Shown here: piece after piece, positions 28,272-38,474 of the stretch
Layout: each line of letters opens with the position of its first letter
Numbering within the stretch: the first letter of the stretch is position 1
From: Romboutsia weinsteinii
Lineage (GTDB): Bacteria; Bacillota; Clostridia; Peptostreptococcales; Peptostreptococcaceae
Length of the DNA: 64,000 bases
NCBI RefSeq assembly: GCF_002250835.2
Contig: NZ_NOJY02000015.1
Location: forward strand, 24,031-88,030
Direction: 5' to 3'
Made by a program: the position numbers and the translations under genes
Notes under the pieces: generated by a model
What the model saw: only the letters and a program-made list of their open reading frames with translations
Told to the model about the DNA's origin: nothing
The model's database searches: none

Positions 28272-29243
28272 TTGAGAAAAGTTATTACAATAAAATTAGA
28301 TACTCATAGAATTGAAACATATAGTATAAATGATAATGAAAAAATTATAGTTGAAAAAGATGACTTAGTTTTTGAATCTCCTATTTTAGCTGGATATGGA
28401 ATAATAGGCCTTAATAGACTAGATGTTTATTCAAAATCTAGTAATTCTAAGGTAGGAGGCCATTTTGCTCATTATATGAAATGTAACGGATATGACTATT
28501 TAATATTTAAGGGGATATCAAAATATCCAATATATATTTATATAAATAAAGAAGCAATATGTATAAAAGATGCTAGAAATATATATCGTGAGAATTTTAA
28601 TACTTCAAAGAGCATGATAGAGAAAGACTTAAAAACGGATAATTTAGAAATGGCTCAAATAGGGGTAGCAGCAGTTAACGAAGTAGAATTTTCAAAAATT
28701 ATTTTTGAATCTAATAAGTCCTGTGGGGGAAATGGTTTAGGTCAACTTATGGGATTAAAAAAAATAAAAGCTATAGCTTTAGAGAAACATAATAAACTAA
28801 ATGCTAAGGATGAAAAAACATTGATTGAACTAAATAATCTAATGATAAATAGATTAGGAGATACTAACCTTAATACATACTATGATGAGAATAACAAGTG
28901 TTATGGGTGCATTATGAATTGTAAAAATACATTAATGAATAAAATTATGAAGCAAGGATTTACATTGGAGGAAGCAAAATCTATAGAAAATATTTGCAAT
29001 GAATATGGAATGGATTGTATAGCATTTTTAAAGATATTAATCAGATATGATGACTTAGCTGACCTTACTAAGAAGGTTGTTTTTGAAAATGAGGGTAACA
29101 AGATAAATATAAAGAATAAAGAAATAAAGATACATAATCCTAGAGATAAATTCGAAGAGTTAGGTTTCTGTAGGATTTTAATTGAACAAAAAATGATTAA
29201 TGATAATGAACTAGATACATTAAAGAACTGTATTTTAGGATAA
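28272..29243 (+). CDS. Half-length aldehyde:ferredoxin oxidoreductase-like protein
   Basis: A 323-residue relative of tungsten-dependent aldehyde:ferredoxin oxidoreductase (AOR, about 600 residues). The N-terminal half resembles AOR domain 1: GGHFAHYMKCNGYDYLIFKG and CGGNGLGQLMGLKKIKAIAL match pterin-binding segments. CYGCIMNC keeps three of the four cluster cysteines (C-x2-C-x3-C). ENICNEYGMDCIAF resembles the start of AOR domain 2. About 280 C-terminal residues, including the DxxG pterin motif, are missing; there is no frameshift remnant, since moeA starts 24 bases later. The start is a TTG behind AGGAGG. It may be a cofactor scaffold, chaperone or sensor rather than an enzyme. Confidence 0.78.
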   Translation: MRKVITIKLDTHRIETYSINDNEKIIVEKDDLVFESPILAGYGIIGLNRLDVYSKSSNSKVGGHFAHYMKCNGYDYLIFKGISKYPIYIYINKEAICIKDARNIYRENFNTSKSMIEKDLKTDNLEMAQIGVAAVNEVEFSKIIFESNKSCGGNGLGQLMGLKKIKAIALEKHNKLNAKDEKTLIELNNLMINRLGDTNLNTYYDENNKCYGCIMNCKNTLMNKIMKQGFTLEEAKSIENICNEYGMDCIAFLKILIRYDDLADLTKKVVFENEGNKINIKNKEIKIHNPRDKFEELGFCRILIEQKMINDNELDTLKNCILG

Positions 29244-29267
29244 AAAAATAATTACGAGGGGGAAACT

Positions 29268-30488
29268 ATGAAGCTATTTGATGTTGTAGAAGTAAGTAGT
29301 GCTTTAGATATAATGAAAAAAAATTTTAGAGTAGATATTAAAGTAGAATCTGTTAGCTTAGTAGAGGGTCTAAATAGATACACTTCAAAAGATATAAAGT
29401 CAAAGTTAAATGTACCTCACTTTAGAAAATCTTTAGTAGATGGGTATGCAGTATTAGTTAGAGATGTATTTCTAGCTAATGAATCGAATCCTGTGCCAAT
29501 TACCATAATAGGAGAAAGTGATATGGGAAGGATTTGTGCTAAAATACTAGATACTGAAGAAGCTGTGTATGTTCCAACTGGAGGTATGGTTCCAGAAAAT
29601 GCTGAAGCAGTAGTGATGATAGAGTATACTGAAAAGTTAAGCGAGGACACTATACTAGTACAAAAGGGATTAGCTCATAATGAAAATATAGTGGAGGTAG
29701 GGGAAGATATAAAAGAAGACGAAATCTTATATAAAAAGGGGCATCGTATAAATGAGAGAGATTTAGGTGTACTTGCTGGAGCTAATATAAAAGAAGTTGA
29801 GGTGCATAAAAAGTTAGTAATAGGAATTATATCAACCGGAGACGAAATACTAAACCAAAATGAAGATATAAGTGAAGCAAAAATAAAAGATATTAATGCA
29901 TACGTTTTATATGGTCAATTAAGTAACATTTCATGTAAACCAATAATTTACCCTCCAGTAAAAGATAACTTAGAAGAAATAATAGAGTTAATTGATAGAG
30001 CAAATAAGGAATGTGATATAGTTTTAATTTCAGGGGGAAGCTCTGTCGGAAAAAAGGATGAAACAGTAAGAGCAATACAATCCTTTAAAAATAGCAAAGT
30101 ACTAGTAGAAGGGATAGCTATGAAACCCGGAAAGCCGACTATTATTGCAGAAGTAAATAAAAAATTAGTTTTAGGTCTTCCAGGACATCCACTTTCTTGT
30201 GCATTTGTAGTTGAAGCCATACTAAAACCATTTATACTTTCATTATTTGAAGAAAAGTCGCAAAGGTATTTAGTTTGTGAATTTAAATATAACTATCATA
30301 AAGCGAAAGGAAGAGAAGAATACTTAGCAGTAGATATAAGTGAAGAAGGTGGTAAGTTGTTATGCACACCAATATTAGCAAAATCAAGTATGATTAAGCA
30401 TTTTGCTAACTGTGATGGATATATAAGAATAGATAGAGATTTAGAAGGTATACATAAAGGAGAATCTGTAAAAGTAAATTTATTTTAA
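29268..30488 (+). CDS. moeA: Molybdopterin molybdenumtransferase (MoeA)
   Basis: A 406-residue MoeA. The HFRKSLVDGYAV segment (usual form F..S.MDGYA), VPTGGMVPENAEAVVMIEYTE, ISTGDEI, ISGGSSVGKKDET and LPGHPLSCAF are the conserved motifs. It inserts molybdate or tungstate into adenylated molybdopterin. Its position after the tungstate transporter points to tungsten. It is 24 bases after the half-AOR gene and 21 bases before a second moeA-type gene, with AGGGGG sites, so the three are probably one operon. Confidence 0.93.
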   Translation: MKLFDVVEVSSALDIMKKNFRVDIKVESVSLVEGLNRYTSKDIKSKLNVPHFRKSLVDGYAVLVRDVFLANESNPVPITIIGESDMGRICAKILDTEEAVYVPTGGMVPENAEAVVMIEYTEKLSEDTILVQKGLAHNENIVEVGEDIKEDEILYKKGHRINERDLGVLAGANIKEVEVHKKLVIGIISTGDEILNQNEDISEAKIKDINAYVLYGQLSNISCKPIIYPPVKDNLEEIIELIDRANKECDIVLISGGSSVGKKDETVRAIQSFKNSKVLVEGIAMKPGKPTIIAEVNKKLVLGLPGHPLSCAFVVEAILKPFILSLFEEKSQRYLVCEFKYNYHKAKGREEYLAVDISEEGGKLLCTPILAKSSMIKHFANCDGYIRIDRDLEGIHKGESVKVNLF

Positions 30489-30509
30489 GTAAGATCATGG
30501 GGGATATAT

Positions 30510-32438
30510 ATGAATAAATACTTATCAAACGTACCTTTAGAGGAAGGATTAGAAAAATATTTATCAGTATTAAAAAATAGTAGAGTAAGAGATACTGAAT
30601 ATATAGATATAGAAGAATCTTTAAATAGAATGAGTAGTGATGCAGTGTATGCTAAACTATCATCACCATTTTATAATTGCTCTGCTATGGATGGGGTAGC
30701 AGTTAAATCAAAATCTACTTTTTTTGCAAATGAGCAAAATATAATAACTCTTATAGAGGGTAAAGATTATGTTGAAGTCGATACGGGAGATCCAATTCCA
30801 AAACAATTTGATGCAGTAATAATGATAGAAGATATATTAGAAAAAGATAACAATAAAGTAAAGATTTATAAGCCGGCGATACCTTGGCAACATATAAGAT
30901 GCTTGGGTGAAGATATTGTGGAAAAGGAAATGTTAATACCAAGTTTTCATAATATAAAGCCTCAAGATGTAGGAGCTATGATAAGTGCTAGAATTGATAA
31001 GATACAAGTATTTAAGGAGTTCAAGGTGGGAATTATACCTACAGGTACTGAATTGATAGATAGATATACTGATCCTAAGATAGGAGATATAATAGAGTTT
31101 AATTCAAGATTATTTGAAGGACTAATACTTGATTATGAGGGAAAACCAATATTATATCCAATTGTAGAGGATAATTATGAAAAGATAAAACATAGTGTAC
31201 TACAAGCGATAAAAGAGTGTGATATGGTTTTAGTAAATGCTGGGTCATCACAAGGGAGAGAAGATTATACATATGACATAATAGATGAGATAGGAGAGGT
31301 TTGCATACATGGACTTGCAATAAAACCTGGAAAACCAGCAATTCTTGGACATATTCAAGGCAAACCAATTATAGGTATACCAGGATATCCAGTATCAGCT
31401 TGGGTTGTTATGGAAAATATGGTTAAACCGATTCTTAGAAAGCTAATCTATAAAGATTTAGAAACAGCAAAAATAATTCATGCAGCTCTAAGTAAGAGAG
31501 TTATGAGTAGCTTAAAATATGAAGAATTTATTAGAGTTAAGCTTGGATTTATAGATAATAAATATGTAGCTACACCGATTAAAAGAGGCGCTGGTACAAT
31601 AACAAGTCTTGTTCATGCTGATGGCGTAATAAGGGTACCACAAAATATAGAAGGAATAGAAGAAGGTAGTTTAGTAAATGTAGAGCTATTAAAAGATGAT
31701 AATAATATAAAAAATACAATCATATCTATTGGAAGTCATGATATAGTAATGGATATTATTAATGATGAACTAATCAAGTCTTCTTTAGGGAAAGTAAGCC
31801 TAAGTTCAACACATGTAGGGAGTTTCCAGGGGATGCTAGCTATAAAAAAACATGAAAGTCATATAGCACCAATACATTTATTCGATACTGATACTGAATC
31901 TTATAATATACCTTATATAGAAAAATATATAGAAGAAGATGTCGCTATTATTAAGCTGGTAAGAAGAACTCAAGGCCTTATTGTTAAAAAGGGAAATCCT
32001 TTCAATATAAAGAGTATAAAAGATTTAGTAAATATAAGATACATAAATAGGCAGAAGGGATCTGGAACAAGGATACTATTAGATTATTTATTAAACAAAG
32101 AAGGTATAAAAAAGAGTGAAATAAGTGGTTATGAAAGAGAAGAATCTACGCATATGTCACTTGCAAAGGCGATTCAAAATGGAGATGCTGATTGTGGAAT
32201 GGGTGTATATTCTGCAGCTAATATCTTTGGTTTAGATTTTATACCTATTTGTGATGAAGAGTATGACTTATTATTAAACGAAAATATGCTAAAGACAGAT
32301 TATATTAAATCTCTATTAGATGTTATAAACAAAGAAATATTTAAAGAAAAAGTAATTTCTTTAGGTGGATATAATTTGGATAATACAGGAAAAGTAATTA
32401 AATTAAAAAGAAAAGTCAAAGTTGAGTACTCTAATTAA
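30510..32438 (+). CDS. MoeA fused to a periplasmic-binding-protein-like domain
   Basis: A 642-residue two-domain protein. Residues 1 to about 400 form a second MoeA (NCSAMDGVAV, VDTGDPIPKQFDAVIMIED, IPTGTEL, NAGSSQGREDYT, IPGYPVSAW). Residues about 415-635 form a type 2 binding-protein fold without a signal peptide; NRQKGSGTRILLDYLL is the hallmark loop that binds oxyanions in ModA-like proteins. The fusion type is known, and the C-terminal domain is thought to sense or deliver the metal oxyanion inside the cell. It ends the tungsten-cofactor run. Confidence 0.9.
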   Translation: MNKYLSNVPLEEGLEKYLSVLKNSRVRDTEYIDIEESLNRMSSDAVYAKLSSPFYNCSAMDGVAVKSKSTFFANEQNIITLIEGKDYVEVDTGDPIPKQFDAVIMIEDILEKDNNKVKIYKPAIPWQHIRCLGEDIVEKEMLIPSFHNIKPQDVGAMISARIDKIQVFKEFKVGIIPTGTELIDRYTDPKIGDIIEFNSRLFEGLILDYEGKPILYPIVEDNYEKIKHSVLQAIKECDMVLVNAGSSQGREDYTYDIIDEIGEVCIHGLAIKPGKPAILGHIQGKPIIGIPGYPVSAWVVMENMVKPILRKLIYKDLETAKIIHAALSKRVMSSLKYEEFIRVKLGFIDNKYVATPIKRGAGTITSLVHADGVIRVPQNIEGIEEGSLVNVELLKDDNNIKNTIISIGSHDIVMDIINDELIKSSLGKVSLSSTHVGSFQGMLAIKKHESHIAPIHLFDTDTESYNIPYIEKYIEEDVAIIKLVRRTQGLIVKKGNPFNIKSIKDLVNIRYINRQKGSGTRILLDYLLNKEGIKKSEISGYEREESTHMSLAKAIQNGDADCGMGVYSAANIFGLDFIPICDEEYDLLLNENMLKTDYIKSLLDVINKEIFKEKVISLGGYNLDNTGKVIKLKRKVKVEYSN

Positions 32439-32545
32439 TACTAGGGTACTTTTTATTTTTATTACAAAAATATGATTAATATATGCTAATTACAGAAAAA
32501 ATAAGAGTAAATGTTTTTAAAATGAAAAAAGGAGTAATGTTCAAT

Positions 32546-34207
32546 ATGGATAAAGAAAGTGTAAAAGTAATTCCACTAGGTGGACTTGGCGAAATAGGAA
32601 AAAACATTACAGTAATAGAATATGAGGATGAAATTATTATAATAGATTGTGGAATATCTTTTCCAGATGAAGATATGTACGGAGTAGATCTTGTAATACC
32701 AGATATAAAGTATTTACTTGATAAAAAAGAAAAAATTAAAGGTTTGTTTTTAACTCATGGTCATGAAGATCATATTGGAGCAATACCGTATATATTAAAG
32801 CAAATAAATATACCGGTCTATGGAACTAAGCTTACTTTAGGATTAGTAGAAAATAAATTAAAAGAGCATCGTATCTTAGATGTAAGTACCATTATATCTG
32901 TACATACTGGAGATATTATAGAACTAGATAAGATTAAAGTCGAATTTATAAAAGCAACTCATAGTATAGCAGATTCTTGCTCATTAGCTATATATACACC
33001 ACTAGGTGTAATACTTCATACAGGCGATTTTAAGATAGATTATACTCCAATTGATGGTAGGTTGATGGATTTAGGCAGAATAGCTCAGTTAGGTAGAGAA
33101 GGTATAATGTTGCTTTTAGCTGATAGCACTAATGTAGAAAGACAAGGACACTCCCTATCAGAGAAGGTTATTGGAGAAACGTTAATAAAAATTTTCTCTA
33201 ATGCAAAGGGAAGGGTCATTGTTGCAACATTTGCATCAAATATCCATAGGATGCAACAAATAATAGATGCATCAGTAAAATACAATAGAAAAGTGATATT
33301 TAGTGGTAGAAGTGTAGAGAATATATCTCAAGTTGCGATGGAATTGGGGTATTTACATGTTCCAGAAGAAACTTCTATACCCATAGAAGAGATAAATCAG
33401 TATCCTAATGAAAATATAACTATAATAACGACAGGAAGCCAAGGTGAAGCTATGGCAGGACTCTCAAGAATTGCGTATGGATCTCATAGAAATATATTTA
33501 TTGAAAGAGATGATTTATTCTTAATATCAGCATCACCAATACCAGGCAACGATAAATTAGTATCTAGAGTAATAAATCAATTATTTAGAAAAGGAGCAGA
33601 TGTTATATATGAGGATCTTGAGGATGTTCATGTATCAGGGCATGCTTATCAAGAAGAATTAAAGTTAATACACAGGTTGGTTCATCCTAAGTATTTTATG
33701 CCTGTACATGGTGAATATAGACACTTAAAGCACCATAGTGATTTGGCTAAAAAATTAGGTATGAAGCCAAGTGATGTATTTACGTTAGAGACAGGACAAG
33801 TGTTAGAAATTACAGGAGATGGAGTCAATACAAATAAAAGAGTTCATACAGGTACTGTATTTGTTGATGGACTTGGAGTTGGTGATGTAGGAAATATAGT
33901 ACTAAGAGATAGAAGAGATCTTGCTAAATACGGGATGATAACAATTGTAGTGGCAATTGATAGACATAGCTATAGTATCGTAGCAGGTCCTGATATTATA
34001 ACTAGAGGATTCGTGTATGTACGTGAATCAGAGGAGTTAATTAGTAAAATTAAAGAAGTTTCAAGAATGGAAGTTGAAGGGTGTTTAGAAAATAAGAATC
34101 TAGAGTGGCAAGTTCTAAAGACTGGTGTAAAAAAATCAGTAGAGCATCTAGTGTATAATAAAACAAAAAGAAGACCTATAGTATTTCCGATAATAATGGA
34201 GGTATAA
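32546..34207 (+). CDS. rnj: Ribonuclease J
   Basis: A 553-residue beta-CASP metallo-beta-lactamase nuclease. KVIPLGGLGEIGKNITVIEY is the family opening; the metal site is LTHGHEDHIGA plus HTGDFKID, and VSGHAYQEEL and MPVHGEYRHL complete the beta-CASP motifs. RNase J does 5'-3' exo- and endonucleolytic mRNA and rRNA processing. The ATG at 32546 is preferred: it is 11 bases after AAAGGAG and matches family starts, while the ATG at 32537 is too close and the frame's earlier codons have no site. It is an independent unit. Confidence 0.94.
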   Translation: MDKESVKVIPLGGLGEIGKNITVIEYEDEIIIIDCGISFPDEDMYGVDLVIPDIKYLLDKKEKIKGLFLTHGHEDHIGAIPYILKQINIPVYGTKLTLGLVENKLKEHRILDVSTIISVHTGDIIELDKIKVEFIKATHSIADSCSLAIYTPLGVILHTGDFKIDYTPIDGRLMDLGRIAQLGREGIMLLLADSTNVERQGHSLSEKVIGETLIKIFSNAKGRVIVATFASNIHRMQQIIDASVKYNRKVIFSGRSVENISQVAMELGYLHVPEETSIPIEEINQYPNENITIITTGSQGEAMAGLSRIAYGSHRNIFIERDDLFLISASPIPGNDKLVSRVINQLFRKGADVIYEDLEDVHVSGHAYQEELKLIHRLVHPKYFMPVHGEYRHLKHHSDLAKKLGMKPSDVFTLETGQVLEITGDGVNTNKRVHTGTVFVDGLGVGDVGNIVLRDRRDLAKYGMITIVVAIDRHSYSIVAGPDIITRGFVYVRESEELISKIKEVSRMEVEGCLENKNLEWQVLKTGVKKSVEHLVYNKTKRRPIVFPIIMEV

Positions 34208-34215
34208 AATATATG

Positions 34216-34260
34216 AAAAATGATTCTTATTAATGAAGATATAAGGATCATTTTTTATTT
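34216..34260 (+). terminator. Terminator after RNase J
   Basis: AAAAATGATTCTTAT and ATAAGGATCATTTTT pair over 15 bases with one G-U, then T-rich sequence. Confidence 0.88.
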
Positions 34261-34368
34261 TAAGTATTAAAGTAAGCAGGATAAAATAGTATATCAAAGG
34301 GTTATAATAGGGTAATTATGGTATAATTAATTAAAGGAATTTAGGTAATAGGATGGAGGCAATATCAA

Positions 34369-35076
34369 TTGAGTAATAGATATATTGAATTTAATGATGT
34401 AAAAAAAATATATAAGATGGGTGAAGTAGAAATATCTGCTTTAAGTGGAGTAGATTTTTCGGTAGACAGAGGTGAATTTGTTGTAGTCGCAGGTTCTAGT
34501 GGTGCAGGAAAAAGTACCATATTAAATATACTAGGAGGCATGGATAGTCCTACTAGTGGCAAGGTAATTGTTGATGGTAATGAAATAAATAATTACAATA
34601 ACAAAGATCTTATAACATATAGAAGATTTGACATAGGTTTTGTATTTCAGTTTTATAACTTAGTACAAAATCTGACTGCAAGAGAAAACATAGAATTAGC
34701 AACGCAAATATGCAAGGATCCACTAGATATAGATGAAATTATGAAGGCTGTTGGTTTAGAGAATAGAAAAGATAACTTCCCAGCTCAACTTTCAGGAGGT
34801 GAGCAACAGAGAGTTGCAATAGCAAGAGCGCTAGCAAAAAATCCTAAACTATTATTGTGTGATGAGCCAACTGGAGCATTGGATTATAATACAGGAAAGG
34901 CTATACTTAAGCTACTTCAAGATACATGTAGAACTATGGGAATGACAGTAATAATAATTACTCATAACTTGGCACTAACTCCAATGGGAGACAAAATTAT
35001 AAAAGTGAAGAATGGTAAGATAGAAAGTGTTACTATCAATGAAAATCCTACGCCAGTAGAAAGGATTGAATGGTAG
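34369..35076 (+). CDS. MacB/LolD-type ABC transporter ATP-binding protein
   Basis: A 235-residue ATPase with Walker [11 protein letters not shown]-loop FVFQFYNL, signature [15 protein letters not shown], Walker [13 protein letters not shown] and switch His in IIITHNL. It pairs with the large FtsX-like permease that starts one base after its stop. Such pairs work as mechanotransmission ABC systems rather than classical importers. The start is a TTG at 34369, about 10 bases after GGAGG. A TATAAT lies at 34322-34327. Confidence 0.9.
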   Translation: MSNRYIEFNDVKKIYKMGEVEISALSGVDFSVDRGEFVVVAGSSGAGKSTILNILGGMDSPTSGKVIVDGNEINNYNNKDLITYRRFDIGFVFQFYNLVQNLTARENIELATQICKDPLDIDEIMKAVGLENRKDNFPAQLSGGEQQRVAIARALAKNPKLLLCDEPTGALDYNTGKAILKLLQDTCRTMGMTVIIITHNLALTPMGDKIIKVKNGKIESVTINENPTPVERIEW

Positions 35077-35077
35077 A

Positions 35078-38000
35078 ATGAAGAGCGCTTTAAATAAAGA
35101 CTTTATAAGAGATATAAAAAAATCAAAAGGTAGATTTTTATCTATAGTATTAATTGTTGCTCTTGGAGTTGCATTTTTCTCTGGAATAAAAACAGCTCCT
35201 ATTGTTATGCAAAATACAACTGACAAGTACTATGATGACTATAATTTAATGGACATAAAAGTATTATCTACTCTAGGACTTACAGATGATGATGTAAATA
35301 CAATAAAAGACATCAAAGGTGTAGAATCTGTTTTCCCGACCTATTCTATGGATGTTATCGCTAAATTAAAATCGGGAGAAAAGGTACTTAAGGTACATGC
35401 GATAGATATAGAAAAGATAGAAGAAGGTAATTTGGATTACATAAATAGAGTTAAAGTTGTAGAAGGAAGACTACCTCAAAAATCGGGGGAATGTGTATTA
35501 GAAAAAGAAAAAATAAAGAATTTAAACATTCCTATAGGATCTAAAATAAACCTGGAATCTGGAACAGATGAAGACCTTAGTACAAGTCTTAAAAATACAG
35601 AATATGAGGTAGTTGGATATATAGAGACACCTTATTACCTTTCTTATGAAAAAGGAAGTAGCTCAATAGGAAGTGGTGCTGTAAATGGAATAGTAATGAT
35701 ACCTCAAGACAATTTTAATATAGAAGCTTATTCAGAGATATTTTTGACGGTTGATGGAGCTAAGGAAAAAAATTCTTACAAAGACGAGTATTTTGACATT
35801 ATAGATAAGATTACTAATAAATTAGAATCTGTATCAGATTCTAGAATAGATGCTAGATATGATGAAGTAATGAGCGAGGCTCAAGATGAATTAGAAAAGG
35901 GCAAATATGAATTTGAAGATAAAAAAATAGAAGTAAATGAAAAATTAGCAAGTGCAGAAGCTGATATTAATAAATATAAAACTCAGATAAAAAATGGAGA
36001 AAATGAATTAAAAGATAAAAAACTAAAAGTTCAAAATCAAATAAAAGACGGTTATACAAAACTTGAAGCTGGTCAAAAACAACTTGAAGATGGATATGTA
36101 CAGTATGAGGCAGCTTTATTAAATTACAATCAAAGTAAAGAGCTTGCAGAAGTAGGGCTTGAAGCAGCTGAAAAAACACTAGGTGAAGTAAACATTCAAG
36201 TAGAGAGTATAAAACAACATATATCAAGCATAGAAGAAAGACTATCTAATGAGGATGTTAGTGAAGAAGAAAAAGGTACATTACAAGGTCAATTGGAAAA
36301 TCTTAAGTATCAGTTGGTTAATGCGACCTCACAACTTGAAAGTGGAAGGTCTGAGTTAGAGTCAAAGAAACAAGATTTAAAAAATGCAGAGAATCAACTT
36401 TCAAGTACTAAAGAGATGCTAGACTCAAATAGTCAAAAGATAAAGAATGAAAGAAATAACTTAATTTCTATGGAAGAAAAATCTAAAATAGGATTTGAGA
36501 GTGCACAAAAAGAATTAGAGAAACAAAAAAATAAAATATCACAGGCTGAAAGTGAGCTTACAAATTCAAAAGTAAAAGCAACTGATGAATTAGAAAAGGC
36601 TGAGAAAAAAATCAAAGATGCTGAAGATGAAATTTCAAAAATAGAAAAGCCAGAATGGTACATTCTAGATAGGAATAGTCACTACTCATATGCTGAATTT
36701 GCAGGAGCTGCAAATAGTATAGATGCTCTAGCGAAGATATTCCCTGTATTTTTCTTCTCAGTAGCAGCCTTAGTTTGCTTGACTACAATGACTAGAATGG
36801 TCGATGAGCAAAGAATAAATATTGGCACGCTAAAGGCGTTAGGGTATACAACTACTCAAATAGCTAAAAAGTATATATTATATGCTCTAATAGCAAGTGT
36901 AACAGGAAGTATATTAGGATTATTGGCAGGATTCACTATATTCCCATTAGTGGTTTATAATGCATATTTGATGATGTTTACAGCTCCACCACCGATATTA
37001 ACATTTAATGCTTTAATAGCAATTGGAGTAACCGCTACATCAGTTTTAATAACAACATTGGCTGCTTATTCAGCTTGTAATAATGAGCTAAGAGAGACTC
37101 CATCTGTGTTAATGAGACCTCGTGCACCTAAAAATGGAAAAAGAATTCTACTGGAAAGAGTTCCTTTTATATGGAATAAGATAGGATTTATAGGTAAAGT
37201 GACTATAAGAAATATATTTAGATATAAAAAGAGATTTTTAATGACTGTGCTTGGAATATCAGGATGTACGGCTCTTATACTTACGGGGCTTGGTATTAGA
37301 GACTCTATACAAATGATAGTAGATGGTCAGTATGGAAGTTTATTTAAATATAATATGACGGTAACGTTAGACAATAATGCAAGTAATAGTGAAAGAAATG
37401 AAGTTATAAAGTATATTGATAATGACAAAAGAATAATGGATTACCAACTTATAAATAATCAAAATGGTAAAATTAAATCCAATAATATTGAAAAAGAAGT
37501 AACTATAGTAGTACCTGAAAATACAAGTAAGATAGGGAACTTTATTAGCCTTGTGGAAAGAAAATCACAAGAAAAAATAAACTTAGGAAAAAGTGGGGTA
37601 GTATTGACTGAAAAAGTTGCAAGAAACCTAGGAATAAAAAAGGGAGATAATATAGAACTATTAAATGGAAATGATAAAAAAGTAACTGTAAAAGTAGTTG
37701 GTATTACAGAAAATTATATTTCACATTACGCATATATGTCTAAGGAATACTATGAAGAATTATTTGGTAGAGATGTAAGTTATAACCGTATTATAGGGAC
37801 ATTAAAAGATACTTCTACCAAATCAGAGGAAAGTGTGTCAGCAGATTTAATGAAGAACACACCAGTAAAAGGTGTAAGTTTCAATACGGGCTCTAAAGAA
37901 AACTTTAATAATATGATAAGTAACCTAAGTGCTGTAGTAGTTATGATGACTGTGTCAGCAGGAGCGTTGGCTTTTGTAGTTTTATACAATTTAACTAATG

Positions 38001-38326
38001 TAAATATATCAGAAAGAATTAGGGAAATCGCAACTATAAAGGTCCTAGGGTTTTATGATAAAGAGGTATCGGCTTATATTTATAGGGAAAATATAATACT
38101 TACTGTAATTGGTACCGGTGTAGGTCTGGGTCTAGGGCTTTTATTACATCAATTTATTATGACAACTGTAGAAGTTGATAACATGATGTTTGGAAGGATA
38201 ATACAAAGTCGTAGTTATATTATCGCAGCAATATTAACAATAAGTTTAGGTTGTATAGTTAACTGGGCTATGTATTACAAGCTTAAAACAGTAGAGATGG
38301 TAGAGTCGTTAAAATCAGTAGATTAA
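35078..38326 (+). CDS. Large FtsX-like ABC permease with coiled-coil domain
   Basis: A 1082-residue permease. A first membrane helix (about residues 17-37) is followed by an extracellular MacB-like domain, then a long heptad-rich coiled coil (about 265-530) full of Glu, Lys, Gln and Leu. Three helices of a first FtsX domain follow (about 550-680), then a helix near 730, a second extracellular domain and a second FtsX helix set (about 955-1075). The coiled coil could span the cell wall or bind a cell-surface partner. The ATG at 35078 is used; the TTG four codons upstream abuts the ribosome site. Function is not predictable. Confidence 0.85.
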   Translation: MKSALNKDFIRDIKKSKGRFLSIVLIVALGVAFFSGIKTAPIVMQNTTDKYYDDYNLMDIKVLSTLGLTDDDVNTIKDIKGVESVFPTYSMDVIAKLKSGEKVLKVHAIDIEKIEEGNLDYINRVKVVEGRLPQKSGECVLEKEKIKNLNIPIGSKINLESGTDEDLSTSLKNTEYEVVGYIETPYYLSYEKGSSSIGSGAVNGIVMIPQDNFNIEAYSEIFLTVDGAKEKNSYKDEYFDIIDKITNKLESVSDSRIDARYDEVMSEAQDELEKGKYEFEDKKIEVNEKLASAEADINKYKTQIKNGENELKDKKLKVQNQIKDGYTKLEAGQKQLEDGYVQYEAALLNYNQSKELAEVGLEAAEKTLGEVNIQVESIKQHISSIEERLSNEDVSEEEKGTLQGQLENLKYQLVNATSQLESGRSELESKKQDLKNAENQLSSTKEMLDSNSQKIKNERNNLISMEEKSKIGFESAQKELEKQKNKISQAESELTNSKVKATDELEKAEKKIKDAEDEISKIEKPEWYILDRNSHYSYAEFAGAANSIDALAKIFPVFFFSVAALVCLTTMTRMVDEQRINIGTLKALGYTTTQIAKKYILYALIASVTGSILGLLAGFTIFPLVVYNAYLMMFTAPPPILTFNALIAIGVTATSVLITTLAAYSACNNELRETPSVLMRPRAPKNGKRILLERVPFIWNKIGFIGKVTIRNIFRYKKRFLMTVLGISGCTALILTGLGIRDSIQMIVDGQYGSLFKYNMTVTLDNNASNSERNEVIKYIDNDKRIMDYQLINNQNGKIKSNNIEKEVTIVVPENTSKIGNFISLVERKSQEKINLGKSGVVLTEKVARNLGIKKGDNIELLNGNDKKVTVKVVGITENYISHYAYMSKEYYEELFGRDVSYNRIIGTLKDTSTKSEESVSADLMKNTPVKGVSFNTGSKENFNNMISNLSAVVVMMTVSAGALAFVVLYNLTNVNISERIREIATIKVLGFYDKEVSAYIYRENIILTVIGTGVGLGLGLLLHQFIMTTVEVDNMMFGRIIQSRSYIIAAILTISLGCIVNWAMYYKLKTVEMVESLKSVD

Positions 38327-38474
38327 AGGATATATCACACTTAGAACTTTATAAAAAATATAATTATAGATAAAGTAAGCAAAAAGTAATGTCAAAATCA
38401 AGTTATCTCTCATAGTATGAGGTAAGAGTTAAAAGTTAAAACTCTGAATAAAAATCACCTAGGGGGGTAACGTA

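Noticed and set aside
28272..29268. Frameshifted full-length AOR gene
   Set aside because: Only 24 bases lie between this frame and moeA, and no AOR C-terminal residues occur in any frame there.
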